Shown: piece after piece, positions 55,701 through 64,000 of the stretch | How positions within the stretch are numbered: position 1 is the stretch's first letter | Layout: every line of letters starts with the position of its first letter | Source of the DNA: Cyclobacteriaceae bacterium | GTDB taxonomy: Bacteria > Bacteroidota > Bacteroidia > Cytophagales > Cyclobacteriaceae | NCBI GenBank assembly: GCA_020832305.1 | Contig: JAFIEV010000019.1 | Span: 48,863 to 112,862, forward strand | Reading direction: 5' to 3' | DNA: 64,000 nucleotides | Made by a program: the position numbers and the translations under genes | Notes under the pieces: generated by a model | Databases searched by the model: none | Seen by the model: the letters and a program-made list of their open reading frames with translations, nothing else | What the model was told of the DNA's origin: nothing

Positions 55701-56312
55701 ATGAGCTCTCAGAAGGAAGAGAAAAACACATTCAAAGATGAAAATTTCGAAAATCAGCATGAAGAAGTGGTAACAACTGCTCAGGCTGATGAAGAAAATG
55801 ATTCTATCAATGACATTTCTGCCGAAGAAAGGCAAAGCGATCAACAAGACGAAATGTCAGATGAAACACAAAAAATACAGGCAGAATTGTCAGAGATGAA
55901 AGATAAATATTTAAGGTTGTATTCAGAATTTGATAATTACAGGAAGCGCACCATTAAGGAAAAGGCCGAATTGATTTCAAATGCCAATGAAGGCTTGATG
56001 CAGTCACTTTTGCCGGTAATTGACGATTTTGAAAGGGCACGTAAGGCCAATGAAAATCAAAACGATATAGAAAGCGTAAAACAAGGCTTTGATTTGATCT
56101 ACAATAAACTTTCCTCTACCCTTACTCAGAAAGGTCTTAAGGCGATGGAAATAGATTTAGGCCATTCATTTGATGCAGATCTTCATGAAGCGGTCGCTCA
56201 GGTTCCTGCACCGGAGGAAAATCTGAAAGGTAAAATTATTGACGTACTTGACAAAGGTTACTATCTCAATGAGAAAGTAGTGAGGTTTGCAAAAGTGGTA
56301 ATTGGATCATAA
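55701..56312 (+). CDS. grpE: nucleotide exchange factor GrpE
   Basis: A 203-residue co-chaperone that releases ADP from DnaK. The first ~55 residues are acidic and low in complexity. A long coiled coil follows ([26 protein letters not shown]), then the beta-wing domain with [26 protein letters not shown] and [19 protein letters not shown], the standard GrpE C-terminal signature. It is followed directly by dnaJ, the usual heat-shock pairing. A heat-shock promoter or CIRCE element is not recognised upstream. Confidence 0.96.
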   Translation: MSSQKEEKNTFKDENFENQHEEVVTTAQADEENDSINDISAEERQSDQQDEMSDETQKIQAELSEMKDKYLRLYSEFDNYRKRTIKEKAELISNANEGLMQSLLPVIDDFERARKANENQNDIESVKQGFDLIYNKLSSTLTQKGLKAMEIDLGHSFDADLHEAVAQVPAPEENLKGKIIDVLDKGYYLNEKVVRFAKVVIGS

Positions 56313-56316
56313 TCTC

Positions 56317-57432
56317 ATGGCTAAAAGAGACTTTTACGATATCTTAGGTGTTAATCGTTCGGCAACAGCTGACGAAATAAAAAAGGCTTACCGAAAAATT
56401 GCCCTCAAGTTTCATCCTGACAAAAATCCTGGTGATCCTTCTGCCGAGGAGAAGTTTAAAGAGGCCGCTGAAGCTTATGAAATACTGAGCAACCCTGAAA
56501 AAAAACAGCAGTATGACCGCTTTGGCCATGAAGGTATGCGCGGTGGCGGTATGGGTGGTGGAATGTCTATGGATGACATATTCTCGCAATTCGGAGATAT
56601 TTTCGGTGGACAAAATCCTTTTGAAAGTTTTTTTGGTGGCGGTGGCAGCTCTTCAGGGCGGAGGGGCAGAAAAGGTTCAAATCTCCGCATTAAACTCAAA
56701 TTGACCCTTGATGAAATTGCCAACGGTTGCGAAAAGAAAATCAAGGTGAACCGTTTGGTTATCGCTGATGGCGTTACCTATAAAAACTGTAATACCTGTA
56801 ATGGTACAGGGCAGGTGAGAAAAGTGGTCAATACTATGCTGGGTCAAATGATTTCAGCATCAACCTGTCCTGCATGTAACGGGTCAGGAAAGATCCTCGA
56901 CCATAAACCATCCGGGGTCGATAATACAGGACTTACGCAGAAGGAAGAACTGATAGCCATAAAAGTGCCACCCGGAGTGGCAGAAGGCATGCAATTAAGT
57001 ATGTCAGGTAAAGGAAATTATGCTCCCAATGGCGGTGCTCCGGGAGATTTGCTTATTCTTATAGAAGAAAAAGAAGATGAGCACCTTAAAAGAGATGGTA
57101 ATAATGTCATTTATGACCTTTATATAAGTTTTGTGGACGCCGTATTGGGTGGTACAGTAGAAGTGCCGACCATAGATGCAAAGGTTAAAATAAAAATAGA
57201 ACCTGGTACCCAGTCAGGAAAAATTCTGAGATTGCGAGGTAAGGGTATTAAAGACATTAACGGATATGGTCAGGGAGACCAATTGATTTATGTAAATGTC
57301 TGGACGCCTCAAAACCTGACGGCAGAAGAACGACAAATCATAGAGCGCCTGCGGACTTCAAAAAATTTCGAACCCAATCCCGGTAAATCTGATAAGAATA
57401 TCTTTGAGCGGATGAGGGAATTTTTTGAATAA
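56317..57432 (+). CDS. dnaJ: chaperone DnaJ with two of four zinc motifs
   Basis: The ATG at 56317 ([12 protein letters not shown]) is the natural start; a TTG at 56302 would overlap grpE. The 371-residue protein has a J domain with the HPD motif (FHPDKNPGD), a Gly/Phe/Met-rich linker (~75-125) and a zinc region with only CNTCNGTG and CPACNGSG. The motifs expected before and after these (motifs 1 and 4) are missing, so only zinc centre II can form. From memory, several Bacteroidota DnaJ proteins share this form, so I regard it as lineage-typical rather than degenerate. The C-terminal substrate domains look normal. It stimulates DnaK ATPase. Confidence 0.95.
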   Translation: MAKRDFYDILGVNRSATADEIKKAYRKIALKFHPDKNPGDPSAEEKFKEAAEAYEILSNPEKKQQYDRFGHEGMRGGGMGGGMSMDDIFSQFGDIFGGQNPFESFFGGGGSSSGRRGRKGSNLRIKLKLTLDEIANGCEKKIKVNRLVIADGVTYKNCNTCNGTGQVRKVVNTMLGQMISASTCPACNGSGKILDHKPSGVDNTGLTQKEELIAIKVPPGVAEGMQLSMSGKGNYAPNGGAPGDLLILIEEKEDEHLKRDGNNVIYDLYISFVDAVLGGTVEVPTIDAKVKIKIEPGTQSGKILRLRGKGIKDINGYGQGDQLIYVNVWTPQNLTAEERQIIERLRTSKNFEPNPGKSDKNIFERMREFFE

Positions 57433-57473
57433 CTTAGCAGAGAATTACAATACTTCCGAAAATTTTTATATGT

Positions 57474-58403
57474 ATGAGTAACACTTATACATGCTTTTCG
57501 TTTCTAGGAGGTATGAGATTCCATATTTTGTGTTTGTTGATTTTAGGAAAGTTGGTAAGTCTTCAGGGCCTCCACGCACAGGCTTCCAGGCTGATGACCA
57601 TACCTGATGACGGTGTTTTTGAAAAGATATCTCTTAATCTTACTTCATCTAATGGAGATTGTTTTATAGAATCTTCACCACATAAAAGCCTTGTAAGTGT
57701 ATTTGATCTAAATGGCCGCAAGAAAATTGACCCATATTATCAATTAATTTCAGATGGCATTACGCAAAAAATAGACTTATTTATGCGTTCTGAAAGCCTG
57801 TCGGGAGGAATTTCCAGCAGGTTTTTTATTGATAACCCAAACCATAAATATCAATGGGGAATTACCCTTACACAAGATAGACCTTTAGATATTACCATGA
57901 ATTATGTTTATGGCGATTCAAGAGTCGACCTATCTGACCTCTCCATTGAGCGACTTCATGTAAATTCAGGAAATGCTCGCGTTGCTATTGGTTACTTCTT
58001 AGGTTTACCGAATAAAATTCAAATGGACACCTTCAAGGTAAAAGTAGATTTGGGCACCTTGCAAATGTATAAACCTGAATTGTCATGCGCCACTAATATC
58101 GTAGCTGATGTGGGTTTTGGCAAAATGTACATGAATTTTGGCAATCAACTTACCCAAAGCAGCCATATCAAAGCCAGTGTAGGGGCAGGATTATTGGAGA
58201 TTTTTTTACCCAAGGATGATTTGCCTGTAATAATATACCTTAAAAATTCACCGCTTTGCAAAGTAAAACTGATGGAAAACTTCACTGAAATCGAAAAAAA
58301 TACTTTCGTAAATGCCTCATACCACAATCAACTCGATCACTATCTTACATTTGACCTTGATGTAGGTCTCGGAAATATAATATTTGTTAACGATAGTCCC
58401 TGA
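57474..58403 (+). CDS. exported DUF4097/LiaF-like beta-repeat protein
   Basis: A 309-residue protein of unknown function. The ATG at 57474 gives a long leader; the ATG at 57513 (MRFHILCLLILGK) gives a more usual signal peptide ending near LHAQ. The remainder is beta-rich with repeating strands (DSRVDLSDLSIERLHVNSGNARVAIG, VKVDLGTLQMYK, VGAGLLEIFLPKDD), reminiscent of the parallel beta-helix DUF4097/LiaF-type domains that sit at membranes. No catalytic motif is seen. It lies 41 bp after dnaJ and converges with the DUF819 gene 4 bp away. Confidence 0.55.
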   Translation: MSNTYTCFSFLGGMRFHILCLLILGKLVSLQGLHAQASRLMTIPDDGVFEKISLNLTSSNGDCFIESSPHKSLVSVFDLNGRKKIDPYYQLISDGITQKIDLFMRSESLSGGISSRFFIDNPNHKYQWGITLTQDRPLDITMNYVYGDSRVDLSDLSIERLHVNSGNARVAIGYFLGLPNKIQMDTFKVKVDLGTLQMYKPELSCATNIVADVGFGKMYMNFGNQLTQSSHIKASVGAGLLEIFLPKDDLPVIIYLKNSPLCKVKLMENFTEIEKNTFVNASYHNQLDHYLTFDLDVGLGNIIFVNDSP

Positions 58404-58407
58404 ATTT

Positions 58408-59655
58408 TCAAGGAGCTACCATCTGCATCAAAATGCCACATAACCATGCGCCATAAGTGCCAAGTGCATAACCCAATACAGCAAGTAATACACCAACCGG
58501 TGCCAGCGAAGGATTAAAGGCTGATGCAACAATCGGTGCTGATGCAGCCCCTCCGACATTAGCCTGACTCCCCACAGCTACGAAGAAAAAGGGTGCTTTA
58601 ATGATTTTAGCTACAACCAGGAGTATAATTATGTGTACCAGCATCCAAATAATACCCAATAAAAACAAGTCAGGACTTTCCAATATGGCTTTGATATCCA
58701 TCTGCATGCCAACTGTAGCAACCAGCACATACAACATTGCGCTGCCCACCCGGCTCGCACCAGCGCCTTCGTACTTTTTAAAGGGCGTCAATGATATAAT
58801 CAAGCCAAAAGTGGTTGAGAGTATTACCACCCAGAAAAAGCCTGAAGTAAGACTGTATTGCTCAAGATACGGGGCTTTCCGGGCAATAAATGGAGCGAGC
58901 CAGTCACCGGTAAAGTGGGAGAGGGCCGTTGCGGCAAAACCTGCCCCTAAAATTACCATCAGGTCTGCCAGACTGGGAATGCGCAAAATGCTCTTTCTGT
59001 AATTCTCTATCTTTACCTGAACTTCTTCAATGGCAGAGGCATCAGCATGAAACAGTTTGTCTACCTTGGCTGACCTGCCAGCGCCAAAAAGTAAAAAGGC
59101 CATCCATACATTGGCGACTATAACATCAACCGCTATCATTTTGGCAAACAGATCGGGGCTGGCGCCAAACACTTCGTACATAGCTGCCTGGTTTGCCCCT
59201 CCGCCAATCCAGCTACCCGCTATGGTGGCCATACCTCTCCAGATTGCATCCGGACCAACTCCCCCAACCGTTTCTGGTGAAAATACCGAAATAATCAATA
59301 TAGCAAGTGGTCCGCCCAATACTATCCCTACCGTACCTGCCAGAAACATTATCATGGCCTTTTTGCCAAGCTTAGCTATGCCTTTTAAGTCTATACTAAT
59401 GGTAAGTAAAAATAAACTAGTCGGAAGCAGGTAATTTTTAGACATGTTGTATAAACCCGAACTGCCGCCATCAATCAATCCAAAACTGTTAAAAAGCGCA
59501 GGAATAAAGTAGCATAACAGCAGTGAAGGAATAATGGTGTAAAATTTCTTCCAGAATGTATTTTTAGAGGAAGAGGTTTTGAAGACCAAAGCCAGGGTAA
59601 TCATCAATAAACCAAGAACAACAGCATCATTACTTATCAGTACTTGTTTTTCCAT
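58408..59655 (-). CDS. DUF819-family membrane protein (YjcL-like)
   Basis: A 415-residue integral membrane protein with about 10-11 predicted helices. Characteristic blocks are YFIPALFNSFGLIDGG, TIAGSWIGGGANQAAMYEVFG, GAGASRVGSAMLYVLVATVGMQ and SQANVGGAASAPIVASAF, with the internal repeat typical of transporter folds. The family is widespread and lacks a firmly assigned substrate; a transporter role is inferred. It is on the minus strand facing the preceding gene and 38 bp after the NUDIX gene in its own direction, so the two may be co-transcribed. Confidence 0.88.
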   Translation of the reverse strand: MEKQVLISNDAVVLGLLMITLALVFKTSSSKNTFWKKFYTIIPSLLLCYFIPALFNSFGLIDGGSSGLYNMSKNYLLPTSLFLLTISIDLKGIAKLGKKAMIMFLAGTVGIVLGGPLAILIISVFSPETVGGVGPDAIWRGMATIAGSWIGGGANQAAMYEVFGASPDLFAKMIAVDVIVANVWMAFLLFGAGRSAKVDKLFHADASAIEEVQVKIENYRKSILRIPSLADLMVILGAGFAATALSHFTGDWLAPFIARKAPYLEQYSLTSGFFWVVILSTTFGLIISLTPFKKYEGAGASRVGSAMLYVLVATVGMQMDIKAILESPDLFLLGIIWMLVHIIILLVVAKIIKAPFFFVAVGSQANVGGAASAPIVASAFNPSLAPVGVLLAVLGYALGTYGAWLCGILMQMVAP

Positions 59656-59693
59656 CTTAGGTTGTTTTACTGAGAAACGTACTCAAGTTTACC

Positions 59694-60347
59694 TTATTTA
59701 AGAATATTATTAAGCTCGGTATTGTAAATCACCTCGCAAAGTTCACTCAGTATCATTGCCGTAGCGCCCCATACTGGTTTGTTTTGTAAATCAAAACAAG
59801 GAGCTTCCAAACTGAATTCTCCTCTTTTAAAAAGAAATTGAGTTCTGCTTGAGCTATCCGTTAACTGCAATAAAGGCGTTTCGATCAATTGAGCCACCTC
59901 ATGAGGATCAGGAATAAAATTTGGCACATAATCTATCTTTCCCACGAAAGGATGCACATGAAAATGACTAACCCAAATATATAGATCACTGAGCTTTCCT
60001 AATATTTCAACATCAGCGGCAGGTACGCCAATTTCCTCCTCGGTTTCCCTTAAAGCAGTAAAATCGAGAGACACATCCCCATCTTCTACTTTGCCGCCAG
60101 GCAGGCTCACCTGTCCGCCGTGTACACCATCATATTCGGGTCGCTGTATCAAAGGGAAATAAATTTCGCCATTTTTCTCATACAAAAGCAAAAGTACAGC
60201 GCCATGTCGTGCAGGGCGCAACTCATTAGGGTCAGGAACATGCCTGCGCGTTTCGGGCGACATTTTCTTTTGCGCTTCGATGCCTGGAAGCTTTCTGGAA
60301 AGCGCTGTTTGTAATACCTGACTAAAATAATTGAGAAGTACGTTCAC
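59694..60347 (-). CDS. NUDIX hydrolase, CoA-pyrophosphatase-like
   Basis: A 217-residue NUDIX protein. VLLLLYEKNGEIYFPLIQRP is the entry strand, and LPGGKVEDGD..TALRETEEEIGV forms the NUDIX helix in the form seen in CoA/acyl-CoA pyrophosphatases, which hydrolyse the CoA pyrophosphate to 4'-phosphopantetheine and adenosine 3',5'-bisphosphate. The HVHPFVGKIDYVPNFIPDPHEV segment downstream also fits that branch. It is divergent from maf, with a 113-bp intergenic region. Exact substrate is inferred from the box variant, so other nucleotide diphosphates remain possible. Confidence 0.85.
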   Translation of the reverse strand: MNVLLNYFSQVLQTALSRKLPGIEAQKKMSPETRRHVPDPNELRPARHGAVLLLLYEKNGEIYFPLIQRPEYDGVHGGQVSLPGGKVEDGDVSLDFTALRETEEEIGVPAADVEILGKLSDLYIWVSHFHVHPFVGKIDYVPNFIPDPHEVAQLIETPLLQLTDSSSRTQFLFKRGEFSLEAPCFDLQNKPVWGATAMILSELCEVIYNTELNNILK

Positions 60348-60434
60348 GGATCGTAAAAATATAAAAGTTTGTTATCTGCCAAACACTCATTTCCTTTTTT
60401 TCTATCTGTATAGCCTAAAAAAGGATGAGCATTG

Positions 60435-60442
60435 TATATTTG
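60435..60442 (+). promoter_or_regulatory. candidate -7 box for maf
   Basis: TATATTTG matches TAnnTTTG exactly, 18 bp before the maf start. No convincing -33 element is seen at the expected distance. Confidence 0.4.
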
Positions 60443-60460
60443 CAATCAATTTGTTTGTAA

Positions 60461-61033
60461 ATGTTTCCAAAAAAAAGATATATACTGGCATCAAAATCTC
60501 CCAGAAGACAAATGCTACTCACCGAAGCAGGCATGGATTTTGATGTGAAAATTGTAAATATTGTCGAAGAATATCCCGCAGATTTACCCATTGAAAAAGT
60601 TGCTCTATATCTGGCTCAGCGCAAAGCCAATCAGTTTCCTTATCTAAAGGAACACGAACTGGTGATAACTGCCGATACCACGGTGGTAATCGATGACAGA
60701 ATTTTGCATAAACCCAAGGATGAAACAGAGGCTTATGAAATGCTTTGGAAGTTATCTGGCAGAGAACATCTTGTTATTACCGGGGTATGCCTTAAATCAC
60801 GAGATAAAGTAATCTCCTTTGACGACCTTACCCGTGTGCAATTTAAAGTCCTCAGCGAAAAGGAAATAAGCTATTACATTCAGCATTTTAAACCATTCGA
60901 TAAAGCAGGAGCATATGGTATACAGGAATGGATCGGTATGATCGGTATACATTCAATTGAAGGATCATACTTTACCGTTATGGGTATACCTATTCACAAA
61001 GTATACAGCCATCTGAATGAGCATTTTGCTTAA
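60461..61033 (+). CDS. maf: Maf-family nucleoside triphosphate pyrophosphatase
   Basis: A 190-residue Maf protein. ILASKSPRRQMLLTEAG at the N-terminus is the conserved S-x-S-P-R-R nucleotide-binding motif, ELVITADTTVVIDDRIL carries the catalytic Asp, LHKPKDETEAYEML is a family block, and KAGAYGIQEWIGMIGIHSIEGSY is the C-terminal signature. It hydrolyses non-canonical or excess nucleoside triphosphates (dTTP/UTP type judged by the TADTTV context). It is a single gene reading toward the small membrane protein gene. Confidence 0.95.
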   Translation: MFPKKRYILASKSPRRQMLLTEAGMDFDVKIVNIVEEYPADLPIEKVALYLAQRKANQFPYLKEHELVITADTTVVIDDRILHKPKDETEAYEMLWKLSGREHLVITGVCLKSRDKVISFDDLTRVQFKVLSEKEISYYIQHFKPFDKAGAYGIQEWIGMIGIHSIEGSYFTVMGIPIHKVYSHLNEHFA

Positions 61034-61048
61034 TTTCAGTGGATCGCA

Positions 61049-61312
61049 TTAGATCGATTCTTCATTATCTTTGTCAAGCCTTGATTTTCTGCGCTTAAGC
61101 CAGATGAAAACGATGATGGCGATAACCGGTAAAACAAAGTATAAGATGATTTCAAAAGGAGATTGGAAGTTAATAGAAGAAGGCTGGCTGGGGTGAGGTG
61201 TATTTCTGGGAATCTGGGCAATTACATTAGTCACAGGCATACAACTCAGGAAAAGAAGGCCAGTCCAAAATGATTCAATGTTTATTTTTGCTTTTTTTAC
61301 AATTTTCATCTT
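61049..61312 (-). CDS. small membrane protein, conserved hypothetical
   Basis: An 87-residue protein from the ATG at 61312 (MKIVKKAKINIESF); an in-frame ATG at 61336 would add eight residues. It has an N-terminal hydrophobic signal-like segment (SFWTGLLFLSCMPV) ending near VIAQ, a proline-rich linker (IPRNTPHPSQPSS) and one C-terminal transmembrane helix (IILYFVLPVIAIIVFIWL) followed by basic residues. Short proteins of this form recur in Bacteroidota, which supports a real gene, but no function is known. It converges with maf 15 bp away. Confidence 0.6.
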   Translation of the reverse strand, partial: KMKIVKKAKINIESFWTGLLFLSCMPVTNVIAQIPRNTPHPSQPSSINFQSPFEIILYFVLPVIAIIVFIWLKRRKSRLDKDNEESI

Positions 61313-61464
61313 AAGATTTTTATTAATGAGAATCAAAGCTGCATATCAAATACAGTCTACACTTTTATATTACGGGAAATGGTGCAAATCGTTGAAATTG
61401 CCTTTCCATGTGCAATACATATGACAATAAAAAGTAAAAATGATTACATCTGATATAGATGAAC

Positions 61465-62727
61465 TCACCCTTCTACGAACCTCGAAATATCCATCATATA
61501 TATTTGACGACCTTTACCCTCGTGGGTAGAGTCGAAAATAACCTGTTTGCCATCACGGGTACATTTGGCATGAAGATCACAACGCCATTCACCCGTATAC
61601 CTTGATGGCGCTGCAAAATGTCCCAGATCGATTCTTCGTTGGTCTGCTGTATTGAAGAGATATAGGGTCTGTTTTCTTTCTTCTCCTCTGGGGTAGGTGT
61701 CATTTAAAATCCATTGATCAGCTGTATTGGGTACGTATGTATTATGTCCATTGACTTCCATTATCCCTTTACCCACCGGTTGCGGATTGCCTTTGAAATC
61801 TTCAAGAAGATAAAATCCATTATCCATGCCCGAGGGCCGTGTCCATGCACAAATCTGATTGTCATTTTTCCAAACAAAATGCGATGTATATCCAGAAGGA
61901 TCAATAATATACCGGTTTTCACCGTTCATATCTGCTGTAAACATCCTGGTTATAAAACCCCGGCTTGCCCGTTCATTTCTTTCTCCCATTTCTTTGCGCC
62001 AGCGATGTAAAAATGTGAAGCGGGTGCCTGAAGGATTTACGAGCAAATGATTAAACCAATGCCAATAGTCCTGAAGGTTTTCATCACCTGCATTAATGGC
62101 AGCTGCTTCTGCATAACTTATAATAAGTTTTTTTTCACCAGTCTCCAGGTCGAGACGGAAGATTCCGGTCTCTTCAGGTGCTTTTTTTGTTGAATGATAG
62201 TCAATAACTCCGGGATAACCATAACCGGGCCTCATATTTTGCAGACGGGCAAAATCAGTACATACTGCGGATTTACCATCAGGGCTAAGCGCATAAACCG
62301 GCATGGGGAGGGTGCGTAGTTTACCCGTTTTTACATCCATAATGCGGGAGACAAAAAACTCATTTTGGCGATCGTTCCATATAATTTCCCGGTCTGATCC
62401 CGGAATCCATTGCAGCATGCAGCCTTGTTGCCAGCCCCATGAACGGCTTTCGGATAGGTGTATCCATTTATTTCTTTTTTTTGTATCGATCATGCCGATT
62501 TCAATTACATCATCCGGCCTTGGAGAACGACCCTCAAAGCGGGCTTTCATACCTAATATGAATCTGTCGCTGGGGTCGGTTTGAAGTTTGTCGTAATATC
62601 CAAACCAGTGAAAACCCAGTCCTTTGGTCAGCGCTGTTATTTTGGGTTTTTCGGGCATTCTCAGGGCAATGCTGCCCAGCGGCAAATAAAGCAGACTCTG
62701 TTTTAAAAAATTTCTGCGGCTATACAT
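61465..62727 (-). CDS. Tat-exported beta-propeller protein, PL22/TolB-like
   Basis: A 420-residue protein with a twin-arginine leader (SRRNFLKQSLLYLPLG), so exported folded. The mature part shows propeller repeats: GFHWFGYYDKLQTDPSDRFIL, VYALSPDGKSAVCTDFARL, HWFNHLLVNPSGTRFTFLHRW, SHFVWKNDNQICAWTRP, HAKCTRDGKQVIFDSTHEGKG. The HWFNH..NPSGTR and LHAKCTRDGK blocks resemble oligogalacturonate lyases (PL22), where His residues bind metal. The resemblance is partial, so a TolB-type propeller without lyase activity is possible. It lies 77 bp after the partial gene at the window end on the same strand. Confidence 0.6.
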   Translation of the reverse strand: MYSRRNFLKQSLLYLPLGSIALRMPEKPKITALTKGLGFHWFGYYDKLQTDPSDRFILGMKARFEGRSPRPDDVIEIGMIDTKKRNKWIHLSESRSWGWQQGCMLQWIPGSDREIIWNDRQNEFFVSRIMDVKTGKLRTLPMPVYALSPDGKSAVCTDFARLQNMRPGYGYPGVIDYHSTKKAPEETGIFRLDLETGEKKLIISYAEAAAINAGDENLQDYWHWFNHLLVNPSGTRFTFLHRWRKEMGERNERASRGFITRMFTADMNGENRYIIDPSGYTSHFVWKNDNQICAWTRPSGMDNGFYLLEDFKGNPQPVGKGIMEVNGHNTYVPNTADQWILNDTYPRGEERKQTLYLFNTADQRRIDLGHFAAPSRYTGEWRCDLHAKCTRDGKQVIFDSTHEGKGRQIYMMDISRFVEG

Positions 62728-62804
62728 AATCTGGCAACGATCTTTTTGAGCAGTTGGTTCTGTCCGTCAAATAACCAAAAGATTTTCATTACCTCAAAAT
62801 CAAT

Positions 62805-64000
62805 TCAGGTCAATTTAAAAAATACGGCATTGTAATCATCCAGACGTCGTATACGAATCGCAAAGCCGTCCCTTAATTTTTTTACCTTTACAGATTCATT
62901 TTTATACAAAACCGAATATCCTGTAAGCTTCCCAGGTAACTCAACCTCTATCCGGAGATCATATACTGGCAGAATATTCCGCAATGGTCTGGCTGGCGCA
63001 GAGCTTGTGTTTACCACAGAAATTATAAAAGAGCCAGGTTCAACCGAAGACTCTGTAAGGCCAATATGTACACTTTCAGGAATATTTGTTTTCCATGGAA
63101 TGGCTTTTGGCGCCAGATAACGAATGGCATTGGCCAGTAAAACCCGCATGTCGGGGTGGCCGATTTCAAAAGTTACCTGATCTGGTTGGTTTGAAAAATA
63201 CAATACTTTGCCTTTGCCGTAAGTATTTTCTACTATTGAAGGAAAACGGGTTGACCATCCTTTACTCCATGCTTTTTCAGGAGGCTGATTGTGAACCACA
63301 GGAACCAGACTGCATATCATTTTTGATGCCGGATGCATTTCGGTGAGTAAACTGTATCCTGCATTTATCAGCAATTCTGTCTGATCACTAAATTCTCTAA
63401 CCATAGGATGAACGGTATCCACAATATGCTGATAATGGTCTTTGCGGGTGTTCCATTTTTCTCCGCTAAAACTGCATCCAAATAATTTGGCCAGTGCAAA
63501 ATCATCCCGCATGCTGCCATTTTCAGTATATAAACTGCTTGCATAGGTTGCCAGTAAAGTTCCTCCATTACGAACAAAAGCTTCGATAACTTCGCATTCC
63601 CGCTCACTCATACATCTCACATTTGAAAGAATAATCAGCTTGTATTTTGAGAGTTTTTCAATATCAAGATCATCATCAGCCAAGAAATCGAAAGGTATAT
63701 GGTTTTCATTCACAACAGATATAATTCCTTTGACCGACCCTTCAAAAGTATCCCCTTCCTCGGTTATACTGCGATAAAATAGCCGGGTTGATTTCGAATA
63801 GTAAATCCCAATCTGAGCCCAGGGATTTTGATTCTCCAAATAGGCCTGGTTTTCTTTCACAAAACGATAGGCAGGTATATTGTTGAAAGCATTTCTGCGG
63901 TCGTGGGTTGCATCTGGATGCGTACCTGTAAAATTACAATTCCAGAATCTGCCCCCTGCCGCCAGCGCCTGCCACAACCAGACCTTTAAATCTTCGGAGG
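62805..64000 (-). CDS. glycoside-hydrolase-like protein with ThuA/beta-galactosidase-trimer-like domain, C-terminal part
   Basis: The frame is open to base 64000 (reading SEDLKVWLWQALAAGGRF at the edge), so the N-terminus lies outside the window; the TTG at 63977 is not a real start. About 398 residues are visible. WQALAAGGRFWNCNFTG fits the end of a TIM barrel as in GH42-related and hypothetical glycosidase families. Next comes a Rossmann-like region (IGIYYSKSTRLFY, YKLIILSNVRCMSERECEVIEAFVRNGGTLLATY) like the beta-galactosidase trimerisation/ThuA fold, and a C-terminal beta domain. No catalytic residue is visible. It probably forms a second glycan locus with 61465-62727. Confidence 0.6.
   Translation of the reverse strand, partial: SEDLKVWLWQALAAGGRFWNCNFTGTHPDATHDRRNAFNNIPAYRFVKENQAYLENQNPWAQIGIYYSKSTRLFYRSITEEGDTFEGSVKGIISVVNENHIPFDFLADDDLDIEKLSKYKLIILSNVRCMSERECEVIEAFVRNGGTLLATYASSLYTENGSMRDDFALAKLFGCSFSGEKWNTRKDHYQHIVDTVHPMVREFSDQTELLINAGYSLLTEMHPASKMICSLVPVVHNQPPEKAWSKGWSTRFPSIVENTYGKGKVLYFSNQPDQVTFEIGHPDMRVLLANAIRYLAPKAIPWKTNIPESVHIGLTESSVEPGSFIISVVNTSSAPARPLRNILPVYDLRIEVELPGKLTGYSVLYKNESVKVKKLRDGFAIRIRRLDDYNAVFFKLT

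Noticed and set aside
57506..57515. AGGAGGT next to the ATG at 57513 as a Shine-Dalgarno site
   Set aside because: It abuts the start codon with no spacer, and Bacteroidota genes rarely depend on such sites, so it does not decide the start.

Overview
The window looks like a piece of a Bacteroidota chromosome, most likely from a marine or otherwise algae-associated glycan degrader. The evidence is the density of lipoprotein signal peptides on glycan-degrading enzymes, the hpt-adk-obgE-grpE-dnaJ run, a DnaJ with only two zinc motifs, promoter-like TAnnTTTG boxes, and a Bacteroidota-type REP-associated transposase. Four sulfatases point to a sulfated polysaccharide; the marine origin is inference.

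Region 1 (1-34655, all + strand) is a tightly packed carbohydrate-degradation locus. It has four sulfatases (the first cut by the window edge), three paralogous lipoproteins of an alpha/alpha-barrel type whose chemistry I cannot name, two GH31, a GH106-like rhamnosidase, a GH30-like enzyme, two GH95, a GH29 fucosidase, a GH9-like protein and several GH43-like propellers. Two of the propeller genes are damaged: a remnant with an in-frame stop at 24283, and a copy cut to 263 residues at 27463. The fucosidase, rhamnosidase and sulfatase set suggests a sulfated deoxyhexose-rich glycan. No SusC/SusD pair is visible in the window.

Region 2 (34656-37350) is a mobile, repeat-rich island. A REP-associated tyrosine transposase is bounded by perfect 26-bp inverted repeats. 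There are three copies of a repeat carrying paired hairpins, a separate composite inverted element, and an MntA/HepT toxin-antitoxin pair whose HepT is interrupted by a stop codon.

Region 3 (37351-53236) starts with a secreted purple-acid-phosphatase-like protein. It continues with a five-gene run: GH2, a discoidin + GH9-like protein, a protein with a covalent-FMN motif, and two secreted FAD oxidoreductases. A LacI-family regulator (minus strand) and a divergent SSS-family sodium/solute symporter follow, then a GH43/GH117-like propeller. A 31-bp double palindrome occurs both upstream of the GH2 gene and between lacI and the symporter, so the two transcription units are probably one regulon.

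Region 4 (53467-61312) is housekeeping: hpt, adk, obgE, grpE, dnaJ, a DUF4097-like secreted protein, a DUF819 membrane protein, a CoA-pyrophosphatase-like NUDIX hydrolase, maf and a small membrane protein. Region 5 (61465-64000, minus strand) begins another sugar locus with a Tat-exported PL22-like propeller protein and the C-terminal part of a glycoside-hydrolase-like protein that runs off the window.
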